This document shows, piece after piece, positions 1-15,534 of a stretch of DNA of 64,000 bases. The DNA is from Dichotomocladium elegans (taxonomy: Eukaryota > Mucoromycota > Mucoromycetes > Mucorales > Lichtheimiaceae): the NCBI GenBank assembly GCA_025716815.1, contig JAIXMN010000001.1, forward strand, positions 1,426,001-1,490,000, written 5' to 3'. The position numbers and the translations under genes are program-made. Each line of letters opens with the position of its first letter. The first letter of the stretch is position 1. The notes below the pieces were generated by a model. The model did no database searches and was not told where the DNA came from. It saw only the letters and a list, made by a program, of their open reading frames with translations.

Positions 1-3000
1 TTACCGCCATTATTACTGTTATTATTGTCCATACTCACAGCATTTGATGACCAGTCGCTCCATCGTGTCGTCGGGGACGTCTGAGATAGCTGCTGTTGCT
101 GGTTGACTGAAGATGAATAGGTGGATGGGGGGTATAAAGTGTCCTTGCTAAGCACCGGCAGAAGAAGCAAATTGGTCGTATCGGTCTTCGGTTGGGCCCC
201 AGACCGCATCGGATCAGAGGCCTCCATGCCGCGGAAATCAGCATAAGAATGAGGAGCTGCCTGCAGCGGTGCCGATGTCATCGTACCTTGCTCAGGATGG
301 AAGTGATGACTACCGCCACCATTATTATTTGTACCATATAGATGGTTGCTATTGCCACTTGCACCACCATCACCAGCAACGCTGGTACTGACGTTGTTGC
401 TGTTGCGATTGGACTGATGGTACCCTCGATCGTTGCTACGAATAAACATGGGTAGCTCGCCAGCAACTGACTGCACATCGACTGATGCAATTTGAATGGG
501 CGGTGGGATCTGCATCGACCCTACAGTGCTAGCTCGCGGCCTTCCGCTTCCATTCGTACCAGCCACATGGTGGCCATGTGATATCTTTATACCTGGCGGT
601 GGCGGTGGCGGTAGCAGCATGCCAGATAATGACGGTGACGATGGGATTGTGGTAGATGTAGTGGCTGTGCCTTCGTAGCAAGTGGCGAGTGTGTCCGTCG
701 GCTCAAGTACACGTGGTAATGACATTCCGTTGAACGAGGCCCGATGTCCCGGGTGGTGTAGCGACGACGCGCGCTGCTGTTGCTGATCAGGAGGGGTCAC
801 ATTATTACTCGCCGCAAGCGATTGTTGTTGTTGGGGATGGATACCAGACAGGAACATTGAATTGTATGTGTAGTAATTCGGTAAGCTAGAAGAGTATGCG
901 GAGGGCAATATCCCATTGCTGTTGCTGCTCCGGCGGTCAGTGGAGCGGTACCCAGGTGGAGGCGCAATGAAGGATTTATTACTAGACGGAGAGGATAAGG
1001 ATGTCTCATCCTGTATGACAGGAAGAGTCGATGGTTGATGTATTTTCGTGCTCTGGTATGTCGCCTTATATGGCGCCGGTTTGTAAGGTCCCCGGAACTC
1101 TTCGCCCGTAATGAACGGGTGCTGCTTCGCTTGCTGAGGGGACCACCGTTCAAAATGATTCAGATTCAACAGACCTTGCAGGAAATCGATGAATGCTAAT
1201 CGATTCTGTTTCTCTATCATTTTAACATGATCAACACGCAGTTTTTTATGACCAACAAGGCCCTTCCTTTACCCTTTTCGATTTCTTTGGCAGACATCGA
1301 TGATTTTCGCATAATGGGGTAGTTGTTAATAAGTTCCGGAAGTGTTTTCGCAGGGAAGTATCGTTTTGATGGCTGTTCTGCTTTGCCTTGCTCCTTTGAA
1401 TACTGCTCTAATGATCGCAGCCGATATTTTTTCTCGCCACCCTCATCTATGTAACGTTCAAAGTACCGATGCGCGTTCTTTCCCATTTCAATCATATAGT
1501 TAGGTGGGACACTGGAATACAAGTAACTTAATTAGTTTTCGTCTTATTTTTCCGCCCACATTTCACTTTACTATACCCGAGCATCTCTACGATACGCGAA
1601 ACCTGGTTATACTCTGAGCTTCCGGGAAACAGAGGAAGTCCAAGAAATAGTTCGGTAGCAATGCATCCAAGTGACCACATGTCAATCGCGCTCGTGTAGG
1701 GCAATCCGACCAATACTTCGGGTGATCGGTAAAAACGGGACTGGATATATGTGTACATTGTCTGTGCCTCATGGCATGCACTACCGAAATCAATCACTTT
1801 GATTGTCGGTGACTCTAAGCTGGAGAGAATCTCATGTTATTCTCTTTTTTTGCCCCATCTCTCTTTTATAGCGCGCACACCTTACTTTTTCAATAGAATA
1901 TTTTCAGGCTTGAGATCGCAATGAATGATACGTGCCTCATTCAATATAACTAAAGCATCCAGTATTTGCTCAGTAAACACACGAACGAGATTTGTCGAGA
2001 GACCACGAAATTGATTTTGCTTGATAAGCTCGTAGAGGTTGACGGACAGCAACTCGAAGACAAGACATAGATGTTTGCGGTGAACAAATGTGTCAATCAG
2101 CCGTAAAATATGATGTTTGTCCTCAGGATCGAATTGCTGGTTTAACTGCAGGATCAACCATGACAATATGTGTGAATAGATAAAAAGAGGAAATATAGTG
2201 CTTATCGTTACCCCTTACCATCTCCAAAATTGCCACCTCCATCATACTCTGTTTGGAATAAGCCGTCTTGTTCTTCACTACCTTGACCGCAACAATTTTT
2301 TGGGTCTTGAGATTTCTGCATTTCACCACCTGCCCAAACGTGCCAGCTCCCAAGACATCCAGGATAATATATCTAAAACAAGACGGACATCCCGTTAGTT
2401 TGTACGCACTGTTTCTGGACCTTTCTCTCCCTCTTTCTCTTTAATTTACTTATGACCCTCTGCGTCCCCGAGTATATCATTGACGAAGAGGATGTAGTCA
2501 AAGTCCTCATTGTCATATCCATCATTGCCTGCTGGTTTGCTCGGTTTGGTCAACACTCGGCGCGGGTTGTGGCCAGAGTTGTACTTGAACCCTGTATTGC
2601 ATCGCTGGTACGTGAAGCTCAGATCTCTCGTCAGGGCTACGAGCGGCTATGAAAGTGAGTTCAGTTGGCTTCAAGGGCTAAAATAATTTTGCTTTCGTCA
2701 AACCCAACCCAACCCCTCTCACTTCAAAAAAAAACAACATACGTTCTCATAGTGCCTATCCCGTACGGTAGAAGGCCGAAGATCATGAGCATGGTTGGTC
2801 CGCCAGAATGCGCCCTGTTTATGGAGGCGATACGTTTCTGTTGTAGGGCTTCGGATATCAGGTAAAGCAAATTCAAGTGGTGACTTTTCAGGTATCGATG
2901 TCGACGTGGGAAAAGACGCACGGAGAGGCGAATAAGGCTGTATAGAAGAGCGGGGCGTGGACGGGGATGAGGAGAATTTGGTAATGTTGTTGCTATTGTT

Positions 3001-3717
3001 GCCGAAGCCACCCATCGCGTGCGTTGGTGGATACCGTGGCGAGAGAGGTGACTGAAGCGGTAACGGCGGAGGCATGTTGGCAGTCTTGGCGGAAAGAGAG
3101 GATTTTAGGTGTTGATGATGAAAATGATGCTGTGCGGGCGGTGAGGTAGGAGAAGCGGCTGCGGCTGCCGCGGTATTGATGGCGGGTAAGCTGATGGAGG
3201 AATGACGAGAGAGCGTCGTGTTCTGATTGTGACCATGACCCCCACCACGAAGAGGCACATTCCGCCCTGCGGATACAGTAGAATTTGTCAAAGGGGTGCC
3301 TTGAGAATGTCTTGAGGTGTTGTTCATCAATCCAGGCATGGTCAACTGCTGTTGATACTGGTGCTGCGGAGAAAGGGAGAGGTGATACGAAGGCGATGCT
3401 TGCTGTTGCTGCTGCTGCTGCTGGTGGTGGTAGTGGTAGTGGTAGTTTGTGATCTCGCTGTTGGCTGAACGATTAGAAAATCCGTTAAAAGAGTGCCGAT
3501 AATCTAGAGATGAAATTTGTAGGCCAGGATGCAAATGATTGGCATCTTTTGGTATCTCGTCCTGATCGCCGATGGTAATTCCAACATAGTTCGTATCCTG
3601 ACAAGGTCTGTCAGGCGAATGACGTTGTTGCGGAGAAGTTTGTATTGGTTGGAGGGACGCCGATTGTCTAAAGGAGTTGCTGTTAAAGAGTTCACCGGAT
3701 GAATTGATCTGTTCCAT
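1..3717 (-). CDS. YAK1: Yak1-type DYRK protein kinase (3' end beyond window)
   Basis: Dual-specificity kinase of the DYRK family; Yak1 in other fungi restrains growth downstream of Ras/PKA and TOR. Exon 1 (about 2743-3717) encodes a long low-complexity N-terminus rich in Ser, His, Gln and Pro. The next exon carries the DYRK-homology segment ([19 protein letters not shown], then [19 protein letters not shown]). The kinase core follows: glycine loop [10 protein letters not shown], catalytic loop [13 protein letters not shown] (about 1885-1930) and an activation loop [14 protein letters not shown] with the YxY autophosphorylation site (about 1715-1760). The C-terminal tail is Ser/Gln/Pro-rich and still open at base 1, so the stop codon lies outside. 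At least four short introns interrupt the gene. The start is taken at 3717 (MEQINSS); an in-frame ATG at 3759 is the alternative. Confidence 0.93.
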
Positions 3718-4370
3718 GGGTTGGAGGAAAGCGTTGAAAAGGAAGAAGGGGAAGAACAAAGAGAAACGTTAGACTTCGACAGCGAGCAGGAGCGAAATCG
3801 GCAAGGATAATGAGAAAAGGAATGACGAGTGGGTGGAGATAAAGTGCCAGAGAGGAAGAAGCCGAGCTACTGAAAGGTATTGTTTTTTTTGTATGCACGC
3901 TGAGCCCTTTGAAAACTACGTAAGCTCGTAAGAGAGAGAGACAATATGTGTGAACGTGAGAGTGTGTTTGTATGCCTTAGGATGTCTGCTTCCTGTTGAG
4001 AAGGGGTGTGTTTTTTATTGTTGGGGGAGGAAGGGGAAGGGAGAAAGAGAGACAGACAGGTGGAACAAGGAGAAAAGCGACGAGTGAGTAAGTGAAAAAA
4101 ATATATATATCTGTATTCAGCTCAGTCCGACGAACGAAGTACCAGAAAGAAGTGAGGAGAGAATACGACTACTCTTTATGAGAAGAGCGAACAGAAAACA
4201 TACACCCCCCAGCCCGCAAGTCAGTGGAAGCCATTCAAGCGAGAAACCTCGGAGTTGATCTCTTCCTTTTTCTCTCTCTCTTTTTTTTTTATATTTTCTC
4301 TGATTAGTAACTGCACCGCGGGTGTGTAAATGTGCGTGCTCTCTGCGCTTGATCATATATTTCAAACGAC
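3718..4370. promoter_or_regulatory. Divergent promoter region between YAK1 and AFG2
   Basis: This 653-base gap separates the starts of two divergently transcribed genes, so it must hold both promoters. It is purine/pyrimidine-skewed, with GA-rich runs (about 3925-3955 and 4030-4080) and a CT-rich run (about 4255-4290) just before the AFG2 start. No TATA box or named operator can be assigned with confidence, and no credible protein-coding exon is seen. Confidence 0.4.
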
Positions 4371-7555
<3,185 letters not shown>

Positions 7556-7801
7556 CCAATAAAGCAGACTACAGACCTTGTTTGTTACACCACCGCATTC
7601 AAATCCTGGATTCTCTGACATTTTGAATAGCCCAAGTGTGGTAAAGTCAGTGTGGTTGTGTACCTTTTCTCAACACCGCGGGCGCGTGAACAATGTGTGA
7701 GAGAGACAAATATGGAATTTTTATTCAGAACGCGTGGGAAGGGGGAGGAAGGGGATGCTGTTCATCATCAAGCAAGTTGTTCTTCGGTCATGAAGGGTCT
7801 C

Positions 7802-8660
7802 TTAGGCAGTGGCACGGCTACCAGCACCAGTGCCCTCGCGGTAGAGGTCTTGGTCCCAGATGTAAACGCCAAGGCCTATGCAGAGAGCAAATAAACGCGT
7901 GCATGAGAAAAGGAGTGGTCGACACTTGCCACTGTCTCTTTACCTTCGCCAACACGTGTGAGTTGGGTGACCATGTCAGCGAGCTTCTTGATAGCCTTGA
8001 CCTGCTCTTCCAGGTACTCCTTTTCAATAAAATCGCACATTTGAGGATCGTTGTTACCGTCGGCGATCTTGTGGAGGTTGAGCAACGACTTGTTGACGTC
8101 TATAGAGAACTTTTTTCTTTAGCCTTGACACATAGACGTACGCGTCTGGATAAGGTAGAGAGACCTTTTTCGAGTTGGAGAGCGGATTCAACGGCGTTCT
8201 TGGCCGATTTCCAATCGGTCTGATGGATTCGGATGACGTGTGTCAGATGGTTTGTGCGTGGATATGTCCAACCAGATACTTGCCTCAGGCGCCTGGAGGG
8301 CGCGCAGGATGACCTTGCCACCGCGGGTGTTGACGTAGTCAATTAGCTTTTGAGCGTGCTCGCGCTCCTGAAAGACAAAAGCGAAAAAGAGAGCCGTTAT
8401 TCTCAAGTCAATCCATTCGCTGTGTCAAGCACACTTGCCTCTTCCGCAGACTCGCGGAAGTACTTTTCCAAACCTATGACATTCAAATGAGACATTATTG
8501 TCTTTAGGAGACGAATCTGCTCACCAGGAAGAGCGACTGATGTATGCTGGGCCCAGGCACTCATTGAGAGATAGACCTGAGAGGCCTGGAGCTCCGTGTT
8601 AATTTGCTGGTTCAAGGCCTCTTCGGAGACAGTAGCAAAGTTTTGCTTAGCCAACGACAT
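7802..8660 (-). CDS. Ferritin, heavy-chain (ferroxidase) type
   Basis: Eukaryotic-type ferritin of about 170 residues, without an evident signal peptide, that would oxidise and store iron in a 24-mer shell. The N-terminal helix reads [19 protein letters not shown]. Ferroxidase-centre residues of the H-type are present: Glu in NTEL, Tyr in QVYLSM, Glu and His in EEEREHAQ, Glu in ALQLEK, and Gln in LEEQVKAI. The C-terminus after the last intron reads [17 protein letters not shown] with the stop at 7802-7804. About five short introns split the gene. The intron at 8368-8438 appears to begin with GC rather than GT and falls between EE and EREHA of the ferroxidase helix. Start chosen at 8660 (MSLAKQNF); an in-frame ATG lies two codons upstream at 8666. 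It shares a short divergent promoter with the next gene. Ferritin is known from Mucoromycota but rare in other fungi. Confidence 0.95.
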
Positions 8661-9003
8661 GATCAAGAGTGGGGGGGGATAAGAGAGTATCAGTGAAGAG
8701 AAAGTTGAAAGAGAAGATGTGCAAGGTCTTTCAGTTTTTTATACCTTCTATGTTTACATCTTACTGCCAAACACTTGAGGGCATGAAGTAATGCTTTCTT
8801 TTTTTGGGGGGAGAGGGTAAGCGGCCCAATAATCCCGATTAGAGACTCCGAAATCAATTGTTTAAAATAAGACATTTTTTTATAGTGTTGCACCTTATCA
8901 TCCATCACCCCCCCTTTTTTTAACTCGCAGCACTAAGCGCTGAATAAGAACTAAAAAAATCAAGCACGGACAGCTTTGCACTTTGCTTTCTTCTCAATCA
9001 AAG
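8661..9003. promoter_or_regulatory. Divergent promoter of ferritin and fucosyltransferase-like gene
   Basis: A 343-base gap between two divergent start codons. It contains a CCAAT pentamer at 8826-8830 and GATAAG-like motifs at about 8688 and, on the other strand, about 8896. Fungal iron genes are often controlled by CCAAT-binding and GATA-type repressors, so these are candidate sites, but such short motifs also occur by chance. Several G and T homopolymers are present. Confidence 0.3.
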
Positions 9004-10851
9004 ATGGCCATTCGAAGCAAGGTGACGCTGCTTGGTGTCTTGTGCGTAATCTACCTCTCCTTCTTTGTCATTCCCCGCCTGTCATCCGAGCCCGAGTACA
9101 TTGACGACCTCGAGCCATCCTGGCGATGGCAGCATCATTCCAGGCCACTTGTCTCTCCCCCCTACCTTCCTCCTCCACCTGCAAATGACGCCACTGCAGC
9201 TCTTGAGAGCAGTATATTCAAATCACCTCCTCCAGCTGATATGGTTTTGCCAGCTCCGCAGTCACCGCCAGGACCTCAACAACAACAAAAGCCAGCAGCA
9301 GTAGCGGCTGATATAAGCAACGACAGGGCATCTCCTCCATATGCGTATGATCCAGACGAGAAGTTTATTACGTTCTTTACACACAGCGGTTTCCAGAATC
9401 AGCTCATTCAAGGTAAGCAGAAATTAGTGGCTAGCCCGATCGCATTTGTTTCTCACAGTCATCGATATGGACCCTCTTTTTCAACAAAAGTCGAAAACGG
9501 TATTATGCTGGCTTGGTATCTGAATCGCACGCTCATCCTTCCCCGTGCTCTTCTGGGTGAAGCTTTTGGATGGAGCTATTTTGGAAAACTGCATCTCGAG
9601 CACATGTTACACGATCCTGTCAAAGACGTAACCATGCCTGCGGCGGATATATGCGAATTCCTTGCGGACGACCTTGCATTCTGGGATCTTGAATGCCCAG
9701 ATCCGACGCGATATGCGGTGATACCGTTTGATGAGATATTCGACCTGTCCTGGGCAAAAGAACACGTCCGCATCGTACTGCGCGAACGGTCGGACTTTGA
9801 GTGGCTCGATGACAAGTATAGCATCAAACGCGCCGATGTGCCTAACCTAGATAACGGCTCCTACGTCGATGGTGACATCTTATTTTTCAAAGGTACGATG
9901 TGTATACACGTAATTAGGATAAGCTTTTTTTAGTAACTCGTATGTATCGTTCTACTTTCTCTCTCAGGTGCAACTCGGTACGACTGGCGGATTTTCGATA
10001 CTCCTCGCAAGTCCCATCGTCTGGGCAAATACGCCGAAAGTCTCGATATTTATGAATTGCGCAAGCGGAAAGAACGACTCATTCACTTCTCAAGTCTGTT
10101 CGGCACTGGGAAACTACCCATTCGCCGTCCTGAGCATTATGAATTCTTACGTTCCTTGCAACGCAGCATTATTTATCGACACCCCGTGGTTTTAAGTGTG
10201 GCTGAGAAGATCGTCAATATCCTAGGCGGGGCTGGCAATTTTATTGGGTTGCACGTGAGGTAACAAAAAGCCTTTTATATAAAAAAAAAGAGGAAGGAGA
10301 TTGCCCGTATCTGTGGATGCGGTGTTAAGGTTCTATCCTATATATAGTCTTTCTTAACGCGTCTCCTGTTTTCCCTAGATGTGGCGATGGCTGGTTTGTC
10401 AATGCCCTTCCAGAAAACATCGAGAGCACGGTCGCTCAGATCAATAAAGCTCTTCAGTCCCGAGATCAACAGCGCGCCACGGGCTGGAGAATGGGCCAAC
10501 GAAAAATGGGCTTGACTGAGTGCCTGGAGAAAGCTAAATCGGGTGAGGAGACTCTGCTTTATCTGGCGACAGATGCCCGTTCCCCAAGAGAGAATGAGGC
10601 ATTCGAGCCCATATTTACCAATTTCCCGTGCACATTCATCTTTGACGACTTTGTCCAACCGGGCAACTCGCTATGGCAAGAACTAGACGGCATCATCGAC
10701 TCCTATTCTGGTGCCAGTTTGCGCAGATTTATGGTGCCACTTGTGGACGCTTCTGCTGCAAGCAGAGGGTGGCTTTTTGTTGGCAGCAAGGGATCCACAT
10801 TTTCGGGCTTCATTTATCGACTCCACGATGTGTTTTGGTCCAATATGAAAA

Positions 10852-10891
<40 letters not shown>

Positions 10892-10937
10892 ACAACAAAA
10901 GCAGCAATTAGGTTTCGAATCAGCGGATGAGCGATGA
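9004..10937 (+). CDS. Putative O-fucosyltransferase-like type II membrane protein
   Basis: A protein of about 550 residues with a short basic N-terminus (MAIRSK), one hydrophobic signal-anchor (VTLLGVLCVIYLSFFVI, residues about 7-23), a Pro-rich stem, then a globular domain. The globular part resembles fungal proteins placed in the GDP-fucose protein O-fucosyltransferase superfamily: FITFFTHSGFQNQLIQ joined to VENGIMLAWYLNRTLILPR near its start, GLHVRCGDGWF (the usual position of the nucleotide-sugar binding HxRxGD-like segment), and a late SKGSTFSGFIYR loop. Three introns (about 9412-9490, 9893-9967, 10261-10378) fit the frame. The C-terminus carries a Gln run encoded by CAA/CAG repeats (about 10855-10905) and stops at 10935-10937. 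A Golgi location is inferred from topology; enzymatic activity is not shown by the sequence alone. The start is the first ATG, at 9004. Confidence 0.7.
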
Positions 10938-13900
10938 GACAATTACACTTGGTACTCATGCGTTTTCCCTCGCTCTTTCTTTCAATTCTCGTTCATCATG
11001 TAGTTAATATACCTCCTTCGTTTCTGTATTGTTAATCATTATTTATCTCGCCCCCTTTCCTTTCATCCATTTCTTGGAAACGCACAAACACCAAGCGATG
11101 TCACCTCATCTCCGCACATTCGTTTCTATTCCCCTGGCGGGATCTCTTTCTCCCTCCATGCTTCCACCACTGCATCTGGGCCTTTCCCTTTTGCTATTAG
11201 ACAATTACCAGTTCCCTTCCATGCCCCATTTCTGCCCAATCCTCTCGTTCTCTCCTTTTTATCATTATTCCTTGTACATACTTATTAAAGTGACTATTTT
11301 TTCTTTTGCACCACATGAATGCAAAATCAGGGTTCCAGGAAATTAATTGCCCCTATAGATAGCTCTCATTTGGTAGCACCTAAAATAAACATCCACGGGA
11401 TCGGAAGCCCTCGCTCCACCATCGTCTCGACTATACGTTCAAAAGGGGTCAATGGTTTTCCCAGTTGCAGCTTGTAAAAGGGCCATGTTTGATTGGGCAA
11501 CGTTAAAACGGTTGTTCATTGGGGGCGCGGTGGATGGTGGAGACGGTGGAGCGCTGCCCCCCAACCCAGACCCCCGAAAGGAACCTTTTTCTTTTTTATT
11601 TGGGCCCGCCCAAACGATCACTTTTCGTCCCAAGTTATTCGCCCAGTTTTTCCACACTCATGGAACGTTTAGTTGCCTTAGCACCCTGGGTTTCCACCTC
11701 CCTCCCCCAACCAAGCTAGCTGGTTTAGAAGCCATTAAAATCAAATGGCCGATTGGGTGCTTACTTTTTCGCATCCACGTGCGAGCGATGCAGAAGCAGC
11801 AACAACAACAACAACAACAACATGCTCTTTAAGATCTCATCGGGTGACATTCACGCTTTGTGTGTGTGTGTGTGTGTGTGTGTGTGGATCTGACGCATGA
11901 GGTGTTGTCCCATCTCGCACCCAAATATGGATGTATGATGTCGGACTCTGTTATCTTCCGCACCCTAAGGAAAAAAGGGTTCAACTACCTCCGCTTCGGA
12001 CCTATATTTTACGCAATAAGAATGAACTTTTGTTTTTCCGTAGCGCGTTCTTCGAAAATTCAAACACTAGCATTGTCTACTTTTTGCCCAGCTGCGATCA
12101 GAGTTAAAAAAAAAAGTGACAAGGGTAAGCCGGGGGAAGGGGATAGCAAAACAAAGAATGTTATTCATCGATGATGGAAGGTGGCTTTAAATCCTCCATT
12201 TCATGTTCCGCCGGAAAGGGGGCAATGCCATACCATGGAAATTGATGATGAATGCTATCCAGGTCAGCGACGATTGTCGGGTGTCCTGCTCATACCCGAT
12301 AAGCGATCGGAATGGGGTATTGTTTAGGACCTTTTCAGATTTAGGGAGAGGCGAGATGATGGTGCGCGCGCGCGTGTGAGTGAGTGAGTCTTACGTACGT
12401 GCGGAGAAAGACAGTGAAGTTCATTGTACAAGGGCCATGGGAAGTTTCTGCCATACCTTTTGGTTGAAGAGAAGAACAAGTAACCCATCCACGGCATTAA
12501 TGGCAAATGGCCAAAGCCCAAGTCAAGATATTATTAGGAAAAACCTGTTTCCTGGCTCCTGCATGTTATGTGGCTGGAATATCCTCTTTTGCAAAGTCTG
12601 ATCTGGCCGTTTTGTTCGCGCGAGCGGGGCGTTTGGCTATTGCGGAAATATCTTTCTCTCCTGGCAGGCTTTTGGGCATAAAGCACGTGCCCGCCTTTCC
12701 AAAGAAGAACGGCAAGGAGAGATAAAATAGTACCGGAACAAGTGCCAAAAAGGAACATTGAGCGCTTGCTCACTAGCACCGAGTCTCAGATGTGGCGGTG
12801 TGCACAATAAGGGGGCCCGGTCACTGCAGGATCAAAACGCACACAAGAAGCCGGTTCGGTTTTGTTGTTCAGCGGATCGTGTGCCACGTGGTCACCCTGA
12901 CACGGCCGATGGGGGGGGTGAGGGATTTTGGTCACAATTGGCTGCTATTGTTCGTTGTGTAAGCAATGTCACTAGAACAAAGGCACGGAAGTGAGGTATG
13001 CGAGAAGTCCGTCTTCAACAACAACCTTTTCCGAAGTGAGAGGGTTGCTGTCTGTCTCTCTCTCCCCCCCCGGGAATCCTCCACACCGCGCCTCCCTCCC
13101 CCCCAAACCCCCGGGCCTTTGGATCAATTATCCGAGTTTTTGTGCCCATTTCGCTAAGCCAGAATGGAATCAACGAACAGTAGGCGGTACCAGAGAGAAC
13201 CCACAGACACTTGTCACCATGCACGCGGAAGTGTTCACGTTTTTTCTGCCTTCCCGTGTTTCGCTTCGTCTTTCATCCCATTTATTTTATATACAATTTC
13301 AAACTGAGAGAGAAAAATCGATCCTTTGCTAGAAATAGGCTTTATGGTACCTTTTTTTGTTGGAGCCCAACGCTTGACTTGCAGGAGGTACAAGTGAGAA
13401 AGAAGAAGAAGTTAAGGTGTTATGCATGCATAACAAATCAAATGACAGAAACGGGCCGTGCGGAATGGCGATATGTTAAGAATAGCGGGTGTGCGATAGT
13501 TTCTTCCCCACCCCCCATTTGTACCACCACCCAATTATCGCTTGCAAAAAACGGCGAAACAACGCCTTTCACTCACTCTCTCCTCCCCCGAGTTTATTTA
13601 TTTAAACCATTTCGCAACGTTACTGGTTGCTAATAAGGAATCCTCGTGCCTAGTGTAACACTAGCCTACTCACAAACACACGCCTACCACAGTCATTCTA
13701 TCGGAGGAGTTAAAAGTCCCTTCACACACCTCTTTTTCCTCTTTTCTTCTCCTTCTCCTTCTCCACCCCAACCCTACCAACTTCTCCGGAAAGAATTCAA
13801 AGTCGATCTTTGCAAGATCCTTTATTTTTCCTTTTTTCTTTGTTTCCGGCGTGCCGTTGAGCTTATCCCCCCTTTTCCCTATCCCTCTCACCCCCTTTTC

Positions 13901-14068
13901 CTTTCCCCAGCAAAGCTAAACACACCCAACCCACCTTACCACAGAACCGATTTCTTTTCATACAGGCTTGCTTGTGTAGAAATCAGTATCTTTTTTTTTC
14001 TCTCTCCCCGCTAGCCCCAAAAATCCCTATCTTGTTCTTTCGACACCTTCTTTCGACCTTTAATAGCA
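10938..14068. other. Long gene-free region upstream of the C2H2 regulator
   Basis: About 3.1 kb with no exon I can defend on either strand. The open frames present are short, G/C-run rich and without family motifs. It holds a (TG)n microsatellite at 11861-11886, a CAA/CAG run at about 11795-11820, repeated G- and C-runs (about 11520-11580, 12905-12920, 13065-13110) and a strongly pyrimidine-rich stretch (about 13725-14065) that abuts the start codon at 14069. That last stretch looks like a fungal promoter/5' leader. The rest may be extended regulatory DNA or decayed repeat sequence. Confidence 0.5.
11861..11886. repeat. (TG)n microsatellite
   Basis: A run of about 13 uninterrupted TG dinucleotides in the long intergenic region, preceded within 60 bases by a CAA/CAG trinucleotide run. 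Likely length-variable. Confidence 0.9.
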
Positions 14069-15534
14069 ATGCTTTCCGTGTATTCTGGCATGGGCCTAGA
14101 TCTGTCGCAGGCGACGGTCGCTAGGCAACAGCAGCGTCAACAACAAAATCTCACTCAGTATCACGAGTTCGTGAACGGCGGATGTTTCTCACTTGCGCCT
14201 TACGATGCATCTTCGTACTATGGCAACCTGGCGATGCCCACGTCGGCTGGCGCGACGAACGGCGTCGACTGGTACATGACCCGTCTATCGTCTACTGCAC
14301 CAACGAGCACGGTTGATATGGTGACGCCTACAGCTACGAGTACCACGGCGCTCATGTCGGCAACAACAACAACAACCGCAGCAGCAGCAGCAGCAGCAGC
14401 AGCAGCCGCAGTTGCTGCTTCCGCTGACATAGCAACAATCGCACCCGCGACGCCATCAAACGTTACTCATATGGGATATGTTGACCGGTCAGCATCCTAT
14501 TACCCTTCTCCTGTCATCAACACTCCTCCGCCCACCACGCTATCCGGCTTGCCCGTTGATTCGTGTGTGTACACCCAACCGATGGCCCCGAGCCCTTCCG
14601 CTGTCACCATGACCCCTCCGATTGTCATGCCCCCAAGTCCAACGTTCCATCAGCACCACCACCACCCAGGTTATCCCGGCTACATATATCCAGGTAGGCT
14701 TTCTGTTTTTTTTGTCTATGTGAAACTACAGATATATTTGACTCATCCCTTCTTCTTTCTCTCCATGTAGGGTCGGTTATGGATGATGGATGCAATAGTA
14801 GTCTGAACTGTCGCGAATTGAGGTCTAGTTACCATTACTCGTCGCCTCTTCTCATGCACTACCACCGCCACCATCCCTACAATGGCTCTACCCGTCGATC
14901 GTCAATGCACACCTCGCGCTCGTCGTCACCCAGCACATTGTCCTCTGCGGGTACACTGAGCGCCAGCAGCAGCACGAGCACGAGCACGAGCAGCAGTGGC
15001 ATGAGCCTGAGCACCAGCACAAGCACTACCAGCAGCAGCACCACCACCACCAGCAGCAGCACCAGCAGCAGTAGTAGTAGTGTTAGCAGTAGCCGCAATA
15101 GTCCTGGTGTCTATTACCATCCGCAAAGGCCTTTGATGGCTACCTTTAACACCAAGGCTACCTCGTCCACGCCCAAACGGTACAAGTGCAACATTTGTGG
15201 CAAAAAATTCACCAGACCAAGTTCGCTCAACACACACACTTATAGCCATACAGGCGAGGTATATATTTTTCTTTCTTCCCTGGGTGTGTGTGTGTGTAGA
15301 GGGGTTGTTGTGAAGCATTCCGAAATCAGGGCAAGTCATGTGATGGATGGATTTCTTATTGTTTTTTTTTTTTTTTTACCCCTTGTCTAGAAACCCTTCA
15401 AGTGTCCCGTTGAAGGTTGTGGACGCCATTTTTCGGTCGTCAGCAATCTGAGACGCCACGCAAAGATTCACAACAACGCCTCGGCGACTTTATCCACAGC
15501 AACAACGACTTCAGGCGTCCCTTCATCATCATGA
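14069..15534 (+). CDS. C2H2 zinc-finger transcription regulator (two fingers)
   Basis: Predicted 418-residue protein from three exons (14069-14693, 14771-15258, 15391-15534). Two adjacent C2H2 fingers lie at the C-terminus: YKCNICGKKFTRPSSLNTH plus TYSH, then after the TGEKPF linker CPVEGCGRHFSVVSNLRRH plus AKIH. The intron falls inside the linker, after TGE. This finger pair is common in fungal regulators, but I cannot assign a named orthologue. The N-terminal 300 residues are low-complexity: a Gln-rich start, an Ala tract from a GCA repeat (about 14380-14415), then long Ser/Thr runs (about 14930-15090). A nuclear DNA-binding role is inferred from the fingers. The long upstream gene-free region would suit a gene with complex control. 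The start is the first ATG after a pyrimidine-rich leader. Confidence 0.88.

Noticed and set aside
11452..11832. 126-codon + strand frame ending in a Gln run
   Set aside because: No domain or plausible codon pattern; the Gln run is a CAA/CAG microsatellite, and the frame has no conserved signal.
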